Assembly: GCA_019247845.1 (NCBI GenBank)
Contig: JAFBAL010000004.1
Location: 1 to 51,128, forward strand
Reading direction: 5' to 3'
Length of the DNA stretch: 51,128 bases
Origin: Alphaproteobacteria bacterium
Lineage (GTDB): Bacteria; Pseudomonadota; Alphaproteobacteria; Micropepsales; Micropepsaceae
Position numbers and translations under genes: made by a program. The first letter of the stretch is position 1; every line of letters starts with the position of its first letter. Below are positions 8,462 through 18,264 of the stretch, in pieces. The notes below the pieces were generated by a model that did not search any database, had not been told where the DNA came from, and saw only the letters and a program-made list of their open reading frames with translations.

Positions 8462-9883
8462 ATGGCAAGCATCCATCCCGTCATCCTCTCCGGCGGCTCG
8501 GGCACGCGGTTGTGGCCCCTGTCGCGGGCCTCTCTGCCCAAGCAGCTTCTGGCGCTGCATGGCGAGCGCACCATGATCCAGGACACCGTGCTGCGCGCGC
8601 AGCTCCCCGACGCGGCCGCGCCGCTGCTGCTGTGCAGCGAGGCGCACCGCTTCCTGGTCGCCGAGCAGATGCAGGAGATCGGCGTCAAGCCGCGCGCCAT
8701 CGTGCTCGAGCCCATGGGCCGCAACACCGCGCCCGCCGCGGCCGTTGCCGCGCTGATGACGGTGGAAGCCGACGCCCAAGGCGTCATCGTCCTTCTGCCT
8801 TCCGACCACGTCGTGCGCGACGCGAAGGCCTTCGCCAAAGCGGTGACGATGGCCGCGGCCGCCGCGCGCGAGGGCCATATCGTCACTTTCGGCATGCAGC
8901 CCACGGCACCCGAGACCGGCTACGGCTACGTCCATCGCGGCGTGCGGCTGGAGAAGCTCGACGGTGCCTGGCGGGTGCAGCGCTTCGTCGAGAAGCCGAA
9001 TGCCGAGACCGCCGCGAAATACCTGGCCGACGGCGGCTATTCCTGGAACAGCGGCATGTTCGTGTTCCGCGCCGACGTGCTGATCGAGGACATGCGCACG
9101 CACGCGCCGGACGTGCTCGCCGCGGCCAAGGAGGCGCTCGCTTTAGCCAAGCGCGACCTCGATTTCGTGCGCCTCGACGGCGAGGCGTTCTCGGACGCGC
9201 CCAACATCTCCATCGACTATGCTCTGATGGAGAAGACCGACCGCGCCGCCATCGTACCTTGCGACATCGGCTGGAGCGACGTCGGCGCCTGGTCGGCGCT
9301 GTGGGAGATCCAGGACCAGGACTCGCAGAGCAACGTGCTGCTCGGCGACGTCATCGCGCACGATTCCACGGGCTCCTACGTCCACAGCGGCAAGCAGCTC
9401 GCCGCGCTGGTCGGCGTGCGCGACCTGGTCGTGATCGCGACCGACGACGCGATCCTGGTCGCGGACAAGAACCGCGCGCAGGACGTCAAGGCCATCGTCG
9501 ATCGCCTCAAGAGCGACAAGCGTCCAGAGCATGCCGACCACAAGCGCGTGTTCCGGCCCTGGGGCAGCTATGAGACGATCGATCTCGGGCATCGCCACCA
9601 GGTCAAGCACATCATGGTCAAGCCCGGCGGGCGCCTGTCGCTGCAGATGCATCACAAGCGCGCCGAGCATTGGGTCGTGGTCGAGGGCACCGCGCAGGTG
9701 ACCGTCGGCGAAAAGGTCTCGACGCTGAAGGAGAACGAGTCCGTCTTCATCCCGCTGGGCGAGAAGCACCGGCTGGAGAACATGGGCACGGTGCCGCTGC
9801 GCCTGATCGAGGTGCAATGCGGGGGTTATCTGGGCGAAGACGACATCGTGCGCTTCGAGGACGTCTACGGCCGGGCGAAATAG
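8462..9883 (+). CDS. manC: Mannose-1-phosphate guanylyltransferase / mannose-6-phosphate isomerase (bifunctional)
   Basis: A 473-residue two-domain enzyme making GDP-mannose. The N-terminal nucleotidyltransferase has LSGGSGTRLWPLSR at residues 8-21, PSDHVV near 117 and FVEKPN near 175. The C-terminal type II isomerase cupin has RPWGSYETI, QMHHKRAEHWVVVEG and IPLGEKHRLEN. The length matches ManC/CpsB/AlgA/WbpW proteins. The ATG at 8462 places the guanylyltransferase motif at the expected distance from the N-terminus; earlier in-frame starts run into the AT-rich regulatory region. It is followed after one base by galE, so both are probably one operon supplying sugars for a surface polysaccharide. 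Confidence 0.9.
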   Translation: MASIHPVILSGGSGTRLWPLSRASLPKQLLALHGERTMIQDTVLRAQLPDAAAPLLLCSEAHRFLVAEQMQEIGVKPRAIVLEPMGRNTAPAAAVAALMTVEADAQGVIVLLPSDHVVRDAKAFAKAVTMAAAAAREGHIVTFGMQPTAPETGYGYVHRGVRLEKLDGAWRVQRFVEKPNAETAAKYLADGGYSWNSGMFVFRADVLIEDMRTHAPDVLAAAKEALALAKRDLDFVRLDGEAFSDAPNISIDYALMEKTDRAAIVPCDIGWSDVGAWSALWEIQDQDSQSNVLLGDVIAHDSTGSYVHSGKQLAALVGVRDLVVIATDDAILVADKNRAQDVKAIVDRLKSDKRPEHADHKRVFRPWGSYETIDLGHRHQVKHIMVKPGGRLSLQMHHKRAEHWVVVEGTAQVTVGEKVSTLKENESVFIPLGEKHRLENMGTVPLRLIEVQCGGYLGEDDIVRFEDVYGRAK

Positions 9884-9884
9884 C

Positions 9885-10862
9885 ATGAGCGTTCTGGTGA
9901 CGGGCGGCGCCGGCTATATCGGCAGCCACATGACCTACGGACTCGTCGACCGCGGCGAGAAGGTCGTCGTGCTCGACAACCTCACCACCGGCAATCGCGG
10001 GCTGGTGAGCGAGGAGGCCCTGCTGGTCGAGGGCGAGGTCGCCGACCAGGCGCTGGTCAAGCGGCTGGTCGCGGAGCATGCGGTCGACGCGGTGATCCAT
10101 TTCGCGGGCTCGATCGTGGTGCCGGATTCGGTGGCCGAGCCGCTCGCCTATTACGGCAACAACACGGTGGCCTCGCGCGCGCTGATGGAGGCCTGCGTCG
10201 AGGCCGGCGTGAAGGCTTTCATCTTCTCGTCGACCGCGACCGTCTATGCCGAGGACGCCAGGCAGCCGCTGTCCGAAACCGAGCCGACCATCCCGATCAG
10301 CCCCTATGCCAAGTCCAAGCTGATGACGGAATGGATGCTGGCCGACGCGTCGCGCGCCTACGACTTCCGCCATATGGTGTTGCGCTATTTCAACGTCGCC
10401 GGCGCCGATCCCGCAGGCCGCACCGGCCAGTCCTCGCCGCGCGCCACGCACCTGATCAAGCGCGCCGCCCAGGTCGTGCTCGGCCGCGTGCCGCACCTCG
10501 ACATCTTCGGCACCGACTATCCCACGCATGACGGCACCGGCGTGCGCGACTACATCCATGTCAGCGACCTGGTGGCGGCGCATCTGCTGGCGCTCGACGC
10601 GCTGCGCGCCGGCCACGCCTCGTCGACCTTCAACTGCGGCTATGGACGCGGCGCCAGCGTGCGCGACGTCATCACCACTGTCGAGCAGGTCATCGGCCGC
10701 GAGCTACCGGTGAAGGAAAGCCCGCGCCGCGCCGGCGACCCGCCGACGCTCATCGCCGATCCGACGCGCATCAAGGAGACGCTGGGCTGGACCCCGCGCC
10801 ACGACGACCTCGCGGAGATCGTGCGCTCGGCGCTGGAATGGGAGCGGCGGTTCAACGCTTAG
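9885..10862 (+). CDS. galE: UDP-glucose 4-epimerase
   Basis: A 325-residue short-chain dehydrogenase-type epimerase interconverting UDP-glucose and UDP-galactose. It has the NAD-binding GGAGYIGSH at the N-terminus, the SSTATVYAE strand with the catalytic Ser/Thr, Tyr141 and Lys145 of the YxxxK motif (SPYAKSK), and the GTGVRDYIHVSDLV block typical of GalE. The start follows the manC stop with one base between them, implying coupled expression. The 3' end overlaps the convergent UDP-glucose dehydrogenase gene by four bases. Related epimerases acting on UDP-GlcNAc look similar, so the exact sugar is not certain. Confidence 0.88.
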   Translation: MSVLVTGGAGYIGSHMTYGLVDRGEKVVVLDNLTTGNRGLVSEEALLVEGEVADQALVKRLVAEHAVDAVIHFAGSIVVPDSVAEPLAYYGNNTVASRALMEACVEAGVKAFIFSSTATVYAEDARQPLSETEPTIPISPYAKSKLMTEWMLADASRAYDFRHMVLRYFNVAGADPAGRTGQSSPRATHLIKRAAQVVLGRVPHLDIFGTDYPTHDGTGVRDYIHVSDLVAAHLLALDALRAGHASSTFNCGYGRGASVRDVITTVEQVIGRELPVKESPRRAGDPPTLIADPTRIKETLGWTPRHDDLAEIVRSALEWERRFNA

Positions 10863-12178
10863 GGCGCGCTCAGGCCCACCGTCCTGCGGCCCACGCTCAC
10901 ATAGGTGAACCCGGCCGCCGCCATCTGCGACGGACGATAGATGTTGCGCAGGTCGACCATCAACGGCTGCTTGAGCAGCGCCTTCATGCGCGCAGTGTCG
11001 AGGGCGCGGAACTCGTTCCATTCGGTCAGGATCACCACGCCGTCGGCGCCGTCGAGCGCGTCGTAGGCATGCTCGCGCAGTTCGACGTCGAGGAGCTTGG
11101 CCGCTTCCTTCATGCCTTCCGGATCGTAGGCGCGCACCTTGGCGCCGGCGTCCTGCAGCCAGGGCACGATCACCAGGCTGGGCGCATCGCGCATGTCGTC
11201 GGTATTGGGCTTGAAGGTGAGGCCGAGCACCGCGACGGTCTTGCCCTTTACCCCGCCGAAGGCGCGGTCGATCTTCTCGGCCATCGCGAGCTTGCGCGCT
11301 TCGTTCACGGCGACGACGGCCTCGACCACCTTGGTCGGCGCGCCGGCGTCCTGCGAGGTCTTGAGCAAGGCCAGCGTGTCCTTCGGGAAGCACGAGCCGC
11401 CGAAGCCCGGCCCCGCATGCAGGAACTTGCCGCCGATGCGTCCGTCCAGCCCGATGCCGCGCGCGACGTCCTGCACGTCGGCGCCCAGCCGCTCGCACAG
11501 CTCGGCCATCTCGTTGATGAAGGTGATCTTGGTCGCCAGGAACGCGTTGGCCGCGTATTTGATCAGCTCCGAGCTCTCCGGCGAGGTGAAGACGATCGGC
11601 GTCTCGTGCAGATAGAGCGGGCGGTAGATCTCGCGCATCACGTCGCGGGCGCGGTCGCTGTCGCAGCCCACCACCACGCGGTCGGGGCGGCGGAAGTCCT
11701 CGATCGCCGAGCCCTCGCGCAGGAATTCCGGATTCGAGCAGACGTCGAATTCGGCGTCGGGCCGCGCGCGCGCCACGATCTCCTTGACCTTGCGTCCCGT
11801 TCCCACCGGCACGGTCGATTTGGTCACGACCACGGTGTAGCCGGAGAGATGCGCCGCCAGCTCCTCTGCCGCGGCGAAGACGTAGCTCAGATCCGCATGG
11901 CCGTCGCCGCGGCGGCTGGGCGTGCCGACCGCGATGAACACGGCTTCCGCCTCGGCCACCGCCTTGGCCATGTCGGTCGCGAAGGCCAGCCGCCCGGCGC
12001 GGACGTTGGTGGCCACGACCTCGTCCAGCCCCGGCTCGAAGATCGGGATCGTGCCGGCGCGCAGGGCCGCGACCTTGGCCTCGTCCTTGTCGATGCAGGT
12101 GACGTTGTGGCCGAATTCGGACAGGCAGGCGCCGGAAACCAGCCCCACATACCCCGTCCCGATCATCGCGATGCGCAT
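10859..12178 (-). CDS. ugd: UDP-glucose 6-dehydrogenase
   Basis: A 439-residue enzyme oxidising UDP-glucose to UDP-glucuronate with two NAD. The N-terminal Rossmann motif is IGTGYVGLVSGACL, followed by SNPEFLREGSAI and the catalytic Cys263 in GFGGSCFPKDT. The C-terminal domain has GLTFKPNTDDMRDAPSL and VDLRNIY. FPKD after the Cys places it in the UDP-glucose branch, distinct from the WbpA-type gene at 4997. The window thus encodes two different nucleotide-sugar dehydrogenases. It is transcribed toward galE and away from the ABC exporter at 12249, from which it is separated by 70 bases. Confidence 0.92.
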   Translation of the reverse strand: MRIAMIGTGYVGLVSGACLSEFGHNVTCIDKDEAKVAALRAGTIPIFEPGLDEVVATNVRAGRLAFATDMAKAVAEAEAVFIAVGTPSRRGDGHADLSYVFAAAEELAAHLSGYTVVVTKSTVPVGTGRKVKEIVARARPDAEFDVCSNPEFLREGSAIEDFRRPDRVVVGCDSDRARDVMREIYRPLYLHETPIVFTSPESSELIKYAANAFLATKITFINEMAELCERLGADVQDVARGIGLDGRIGGKFLHAGPGFGGSCFPKDTLALLKTSQDAGAPTKVVEAVVAVNEARKLAMAEKIDRAFGGVKGKTVAVLGLTFKPNTDDMRDAPSLVIVPWLQDAGAKVRAYDPEGMKEAAKLLDVELREHAYDALDGADGVVILTEWNEFRALDTARMKALLKQPLMVDLRNIYRPSQMAAAGFTYVSVGRRTVGLSAP

Positions 12179-12248
12179 GGTTCCTCAATCATGCCCAAAT
12201 TCCCGTGAACGATATATGCTCGGGCAGGCAGGGGCTATATTCCGACCC

Positions 12249-13156
<908 letters not shown>

Positions 13157-13160
<4 letters not shown>

Positions 13161-14536
13161 ACCCCGAATTCCAGCGCAACCTCTGGCTCGAGCTGACGCC
13201 GCGGCGCATGATCCTGATGGTCGTGCTGCTGGCGCTCGTGTTCTTCGCCACCGCGGTGACGACGGGCGCCGACCACGCGCTGATCGGCACCTTGCCCGAC
13301 ACCGCTGAGTTCCTATTCTACGCGATCGTCGTGGTCTGGGGCACGCGCAACGCCGCGACCGCGGTGGTGGGCGAGATTCGCGACCGCACCTGGGACACGC
13401 AGCTGCTCTCGGCCATCGGGCCCGGCGCGATGACCTGGGGCAAGCTGTTCGGGTCCACGATCTACAACTGGTTCGGCGGCGCGATCTGCCTGGGCGTGCT
13501 GCTCAGCGACACGCTGGCGCATCACGGCCCGGTGCAGGCGGGGATCGATCTCGTCTACTACCTCGCGGTCGGCGCGATCTCGCAGGCCGCCGCTCTGCTG
13601 GCCAGCCTGATCGCGGTGCGCCGGCGCTCGGCGCATACCCGCCTCGACGTCTTCCTCTACCAGGTCGTGGGCATGATCGCGGGCGCGGCGGTCTGGAGCA
13701 TCTGGAGCGCTGCCGATCCCGCCGGCTCCATCATCACCCACAAGCCGGCCAGCGACTTCATCGTGTGGTGGGGACGGTCGCTGGATTCGCGCGGCTTCCT
13801 GCTCGCGTCGCTGGCGGTCTTCACGGGTTGGACGCTCGTCGCCTGCTATCGCGAGATGCGGCTCGAGCTCAAGATGCGCAACGGCAGCCTGACATGGCTC
13901 GCTTTCGTGGTCTTCATCGGCGTCTATGTCGCGGGCTTCGACGCGTGGCTGAACGACGACAAGGCGCTGCATGCCCTCGACACGGTGGTGCTGCGCCTCG
14001 GGCTCGCGCTCGCGACCTATGCGGTGCTGACCTATCTGATGGTGATCCTGGAGCCCAAGGATCGCGTGCATTACCGCTGGCTGGGCGAGCAGCTTGGCGC
14101 GGGACGGCTCGGCGCGTTCTGGAACGGGTTGCAGGCCTGGATGGTGGCCTATGGCGCCGCGCTCGTCGTCGCGGTCGCGCTGATCGCGCGCCTGTATTCG
14201 CAAACCCGCATCGACGAGCTGGCGTTGATCGCGGCCGGCCTCGGCTTCCTCACGCGCGACGTCGCGATCTTCGTCGCCATGCGCGGCCGGCAGCGGCGCG
14301 GCGGCGATCTGGCGGCGATCGGCATCCTCATCGCGCTCTACTGGCTGGCACCGGCCATCGTCGGCGGCCTGGGGCTCGAGAACCTGCTGATGGCGTTCTT
14401 CCCGAAGACGACCGCGCCGATCTGGCTCAGCCCGGCCGTCGCCTGGGCGGAAGGGATCGCTACGGCGGCGCTGGCGATCAGCCGCGTCGCAATCCGGAAT
14501 AGCCCGGCTGGTCGATCAGAACCTTCTCGCGCGTAG
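13157..14536 (+). CDS. ABC-type exporter membrane subunit
   Basis: A 459-residue polytopic membrane protein with roughly ten hydrophobic spans, among them MILMVVLLALVFFATAV near the N-terminus and LALATYAVLTYLMVIL in the middle. A long cytoplasmic loop (EIRDRTWDTQLLSAIGPGAMTWGKL region) resembles the coupling segment of ABC-2 permeases, which often contains the words 'ERTWDxQRLS'. The four-base ATGA overlap with the upstream ATPase gene shows they act together. The last 20 codons overlap the convergent DUF6285 gene. It could export a lipid or peptide; nothing in sequence decides this. Confidence 0.75.
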
Positions 14537-14840
14537 TCGTCGCAAGATGGTCGGCGAGGCCGGGCGTGCCCAGGTCGAACGCGCCCGAGCGGATGCGCTT
14601 GCACAGCTCGCGGTTCAGCTCTTCCAGCGTGCCGTCATGACCCAGAAGCGCAACGAGGCGCGTGCGTTCCTCGGCTGCCGATTTGGGACCCAGCTCCAGC
14701 TCGCGTGCGACGATGGAAAGCGCGTTCGCCGCCACGCGCGCGTGGAAAGCGGTGTGGCCTTTCAGCTCCGGCATTGCGTTGCGCTCGATGAAGTCGCGCA
14801 CCGCTTCCACCAACTCGCGCATCGAAGGCTGGTCCATCAT
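14478..14840 (-). CDS. DUF6285 domain protein
   Basis: This 120-residue protein matches the DUF6285 pattern as I know it: an N-terminal LVEAVRDFIE block, HTAFHARVAANALSIVARELELG in the middle, and DHLATTTREKVLIDQPGYSG at the end. The family function is unknown, but its genes regularly follow APH-like phosphotransferase genes, as here. The ATG at 14840 overlaps the upstream stop (ATGA), so translation is coupled. The 3' 59 bases lie over the end of the convergent transporter gene; both C-termini look genuine. I infer a role in acyl-CoA metabolism from the usual genomic company of the pair. Confidence 0.75.
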   Translation of the reverse strand: MMDQPSMRELVEAVRDFIERNAMPELKGHTAFHARVAANALSIVARELELGPKSAAEERTRLVALLGHDGTLEELNRELCKRIRSGAFDLGTPGLADHLATTTREKVLIDQPGYSGLRRG

Positions 14841-15802
14841 AGCTTGCCACCGATGATGAGGTTGACGAGGTCGATCTCGGTCTCCGACGACCGCCTGCCG
14901 ATCGCGGCGCGCTCGACCGAGCGATCGGCCAGAAAACCATGATACATCTTCTGGCACATGATGCCCCATTTCAGCGAGCCGTAAACGATCCAGGTGCGCA
15001 CCTGCTCCCGGTCGATGCGTCCGCCGCCGGCGTCTTCGTAGCCTTTCAGCAGGTCGGGCAGGTCGCCGAAGCCGCCGACCACCTTTTCCGCCGCGCCGAA
15101 GCGCCAGGAGTTCGTGCACACCCAGCCGATGTCCTCCAGCGGATCGCCGATATGGGCGAGCTCCCAATCGAGCGCGGCTTCCAGCCCGTCCGGCGAGATC
15201 AGCAGGTTGCCATGCCGGAAATCGCCGTGCACCAAGGTATGGCGCGCGCCGGCCTGCATGCGCGGCTCGAGCCATTGGAACGCCAGCTCGAAGACCGGAT
15301 GCGGGTAATCGAACGTGTCGTAAGTGTCGCGATAGGCGCGCAGCTGCGCCGGACCGTCGACCACCGGCAACAGGTGGGCGAGCGGCGCCGGATCGACCTT
15401 GTGGATGCGCGCGAGGATTTCGCCGCATTGATAGGCGAGCTTCGGACGCACGCTCGCGAAGGCATCGTCGCGCAGGATCTTGCGCGCGATGGTCTCGCCC
15501 GGCAGGCGGTCCATCACATAGCCCGGTCCGACGCCGTCGGCATCGCCGAGCACCAGCCGCACGCGGGGCGCCTTGACGCCTTCTGCGCGCGCGGCCTCGA
15601 TCGCTGCGGCCTCGGTCGAGAGCGGGATGCCGGTGGTGCGCGGGACGCCAGCAGGCGCGCGGCGCAGGATCAGCGGCAGGGTTTCACTCTCGCCGACGCC
15701 ATCGAACGACCAGGTCTCCTGGCTCGCGCCGCCGGAGAGACGGACGAGCCGCTCCACGCGCATGCCGAGCGCGCATTCGAGGTCTTGCTGGAAATCGGCC
15801 AT
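14837..15802 (-). CDS. APH-like phosphotransferase family protein (ACAD10/11-type)
   Basis: A 321-residue kinase-fold protein with LSGGASQETW as the nucleotide loop, LVHGDFRHGNLLI as the catalytic (Brenner) loop and ALDWELAHIGDPLEDIGW as the metal-binding segment, in the order found in aminoglycoside/choline-kinase-like enzymes. Bacterial relatives correspond to the kinase part of ACAD10/11, which phosphorylates 4-hydroxyacyl-CoAs. It starts two bases downstream of the recG stop and overlaps the DUF6285 gene, giving a recG - kinase - DUF6285 transcription unit. The substrate here is not established, and drug resistance is not implied. Confidence 0.82.
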   Translation of the reverse strand: MADFQQDLECALGMRVERLVRLSGGASQETWSFDGVGESETLPLILRRAPAGVPRTTGIPLSTEAAAIEAARAEGVKAPRVRLVLGDADGVGPGYVMDRLPGETIARKILRDDAFASVRPKLAYQCGEILARIHKVDPAPLAHLLPVVDGPAQLRAYRDTYDTFDYPHPVFELAFQWLEPRMQAGARHTLVHGDFRHGNLLISPDGLEAALDWELAHIGDPLEDIGWVCTNSWRFGAAEKVVGGFGDLPDLLKGYEDAGGGRIDREQVRTWIVYGSLKWGIMCQKMYHGFLADRSVERAAIGRRSSETEIDLVNLIIGGKL

Positions 15803-15804
15803 GT

Positions 15805-17904
15805 CTATCCCGTGCGCAACAGGCGCACAGCTTCATCCCGTTCGAACAGATAAAGCAACACGCGCAGCGCCTGGCCGCGCTCGCTTTTCAGCTCGGGGTC
15901 GCGGGTCAGCATCAGCTTGGCGTCGTCGCGGGCGATGGCGAGCAGGTCGGCATGGGCAGCAAGATCGGCCAAGCGGAATTCCGGAACGCCGCTTTGCCGC
16001 TTGCCGAGCAATTCACCCGCGCCGCGCAGGCGCAAATCTTCCTCTGCGATAACAAAGCCGTCGTCGGTCTCGCGCATGGTCTTGAGCCGCGCCTTGGCGG
16101 TCTCGCCCAGGGGGCCATGATAGACCAGCAGGCAACTTGACTTTGCGGCACCCCGGCCGACGCGCCCGCGCAATTGGTGCAGCTGCGCCAAGCCGAAACG
16201 CTCGGCATGCTCGACGACCATGATCGTGGCCTCGGGCACGTCGACGCCGACCTCGATGACGGTGGTGGCGACGAGGACCTGCGTGTCGCCGCGCTTGAAG
16301 GCGTCCATCGCGGCATCGCGCTCCGGCCCCTTCATCTTGCCGTGCATCAGCCCGACCTTCGGGCCCAGCGTGCGCCGAAGCGCTCCGGCGCGCTCTTCGG
16401 CCGCGGCAAGGTCGATCTTCTCGGACTCTTCGACGAGAGGGCATACCCAGTAGGCGCGCGCGCCCTTCTGCATCGCGCGGCGCAGATGCTCGACGACCTC
16501 GATCAGCCGCTCGTCGGACAGCACCCGCGTCTCGACCGGCTTGCGGCCGGGCGGGCGGCCCATGATGCGCGACACGTCCATGTCGCCATAGGCGGTGAGC
16601 GCGAGCGTGCGCGGGATCGGCGTCGCGGTCATCACCAGAACGTCCGCAGGGGACGCACCCTTGCCCTGCAGCTTCATGCGCTGATGCACGCCGAAGCGGT
16701 GCTGCTCGTCGACGACGGCGAGGCCCAAGTCCTTGAATGCGACGTCCTCGGAGAACAGCGCGTGCGTGCCGACCAGGATGTCGATCTCGCCCAGGGCGAG
16801 CCGCGCCAGCGTTGCCTCGCGCGTCGGCCCGCGCTCGCGCCCGGTGAGCAGCGCCATGCGCACGCCGGCCGCCTTCGCCAGCGGCTCGAGCGAGGCCATG
16901 TGCTGGCGGCAGAGGATTTCGGTCGGTGCCATCAGTGCGCCCTGCGTTCCCGCCTCCACCGCGTTCAGCAGCGCCAGCATCGCCACCACCGTCTTGCCCG
17001 CGCCGACGTCGCCCTGCAGCAGGCGCAGCATGCGGTTCGGCGCCGCCATGTCGGCCTCGATCTCGTTCAGCGACTGCACCTGGCCCGGCGTCAGCGCGAA
17101 GGGCAGGGCGGCGATGACCCTGGCGCGCAGATGGCCGTGGCCCTGTAGCACGCGGCCTTTGGCGGCGCGCATGCGGCTGCGGATCATGATCAGCGCCAGC
17201 TGGTTCGCCAGCAGCTCGTCGTAAGCCAGGCGCCGATGCATTTCTGTCTCGGGCGACAGGTCGCTGTCGCGCGCGGGCGCATGCGCGCCGCGCAGCGCGT
17301 CGCCGAACGGCGCCCATTTCCGCGCTTTGAGGAAATGCGCGTCCTGCCATTCCGGCATGACCGGCACCTTGTCGAGCGCGGCGCGGATCGCCTTTGCCAG
17401 CGACTTTTGCGGCAGGCCCTCGGTCAGCGCATAGATCGGCTCGTGCAGCGGCAGGTCGCGCTCCTGGCCCGGCTCCAGCACATAATCCGGATGCGGCATC
17501 TGCAGCTTGTCCTTGTAGCGCTCGATGCGTCCGCTGACGACTCGCTGCGCTCCGGTCGGCAAGGTCTTCTCCAGATAGTCCCAATGCGAATGGAAGAAGA
17601 TCAGGTCGATGCTCGCCGTGCCGTCGGTGCAGCGCACGCGATAGGGTTGGCGCCCCCCTTGAGCAAATTTGGCACGTGGCTTGACGTGATCCTGCACGGT
17701 CAAGGTCACCGTCGCGATGCGGCCCGGCTCGGCCTTGGCGAGCTTCGGGCGGTACGAGCGGTCCACCACGCCGCAGGGCAGGTCGAAGATCAGGTCGAGC
17801 AGCCGCTTGCCCGCGACATGGTCGATGAGCTTCTCGATGCGCGGGCCCACGCCCGGCAAGGTGCGCGTCTCGGCGAAGAGTGGGAAGAGAATCGCGGGCC
17901 GCAT
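15805..17904 (-). CDS. recG: ATP-dependent DNA helicase RecG
   Basis: A 699-residue branch-migration helicase that remodels stalled forks and Holliday junctions. The N-terminal wedge/OB region (PGVGPRIEKLIDH, then a beta-rich part to about residue 150) precedes the helicase core: Walker A GDVGAGKT with Lys304, the DEQH box in VVDEQHRFGVHQR, MTATPIPRTL, and ATTVIEVGVDVPEA and QLRGRVGRG of the second lobe. The length matches the family. It is divergent from sdhE, a conserved alphaproteobacterial arrangement, with 63 bases between them for both promoters. Confidence 0.95.
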   Translation of the reverse strand: MRPAILFPLFAETRTLPGVGPRIEKLIDHVAGKRLLDLIFDLPCGVVDRSYRPKLAKAEPGRIATVTLTVQDHVKPRAKFAQGGRQPYRVRCTDGTASIDLIFFHSHWDYLEKTLPTGAQRVVSGRIERYKDKLQMPHPDYVLEPGQERDLPLHEPIYALTEGLPQKSLAKAIRAALDKVPVMPEWQDAHFLKARKWAPFGDALRGAHAPARDSDLSPETEMHRRLAYDELLANQLALIMIRSRMRAAKGRVLQGHGHLRARVIAALPFALTPGQVQSLNEIEADMAAPNRMLRLLQGDVGAGKTVVAMLALLNAVEAGTQGALMAPTEILCRQHMASLEPLAKAAGVRMALLTGRERGPTREATLARLALGEIDILVGTHALFSEDVAFKDLGLAVVDEQHRFGVHQRMKLQGKGASPADVLVMTATPIPRTLALTAYGDMDVSRIMGRPPGRKPVETRVLSDERLIEVVEHLRRAMQKGARAYWVCPLVEESEKIDLAAAEERAGALRRTLGPKVGLMHGKMKGPERDAAMDAFKRGDTQVLVATTVIEVGVDVPEATIMVVEHAERFGLAQLHQLRGRVGRGAAKSSCLLVYHGPLGETAKARLKTMRETDDGFVIAEEDLRLRGAGELLGKRQSGVPEFRLADLAAHADLLAIARDDAKLMLTRDPELKSERGQALRVLLYLFERDEAVRLLRTG

Positions 17905-17967
17905 GTCGGGGAAACATTATGGATACGGCCCGTTGTTCTCAACGAGGCGCGGGGCTATATCGCCCCC

Positions 17968-18264
17968 ATGACCGGACCTGAAACAGGCGGCTCTTCGGAG
18001 ACCCGTCGCAAACGGCTTTTGTTCCGCGCCCAGCGGCGGGGCTTCAAGGAGGTCGACATCATCTTCGGAACCTTCGCGGCCGCCGAGCTCGGCTCCATGG
18101 ACGAAGCCGAGCTCGACCAGTTCGAGGCGCTGCTGACCGCGCCGGATCAAGAGGTCTATGCCTGGCTGCGCGGCGAGACCCAGGTGCCGGCGAGCCATGA
18201 GGGCCCGGTCTTCCTCCGCATGAAGGCGCTCTGCGGGCGAAAGAACCCGACATGGAACGTCTAG
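17968..18264 (+). CDS. sdhE: Succinate dehydrogenase assembly factor SdhE (FAD attachment)
   Basis: A 98-residue DUF339 protein that promotes covalent flavinylation of SdhA. It shows the hallmark RGxxE motif as RGFKEVD (Arg24-Glu28), followed by the acidic segment MDEAELDQFEALL and YAWLRG, the normal helical order of the family. The ATG at 17968 is the only start giving the expected length. The mfd start lies 13 bases before its stop, so the two are translationally coupled. The recG/sdhE-mfd layout is common in alphaproteobacteria. Confidence 0.92.
   Translation: MTGPETGGSSETRRKRLLFRAQRRGFKEVDIIFGTFAAAELGSMDEAELDQFEALLTAPDQEVYAWLRGETQVPASHEGPVFLRMKALCGRKNPTWNV

Noticed and set aside
14837..15802. 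An aminoglycoside resistance kinase.
   Set aside because: The motifs are shared by the whole APH-like fold, and the DUF6285 neighbour points to acyl-CoA metabolism.
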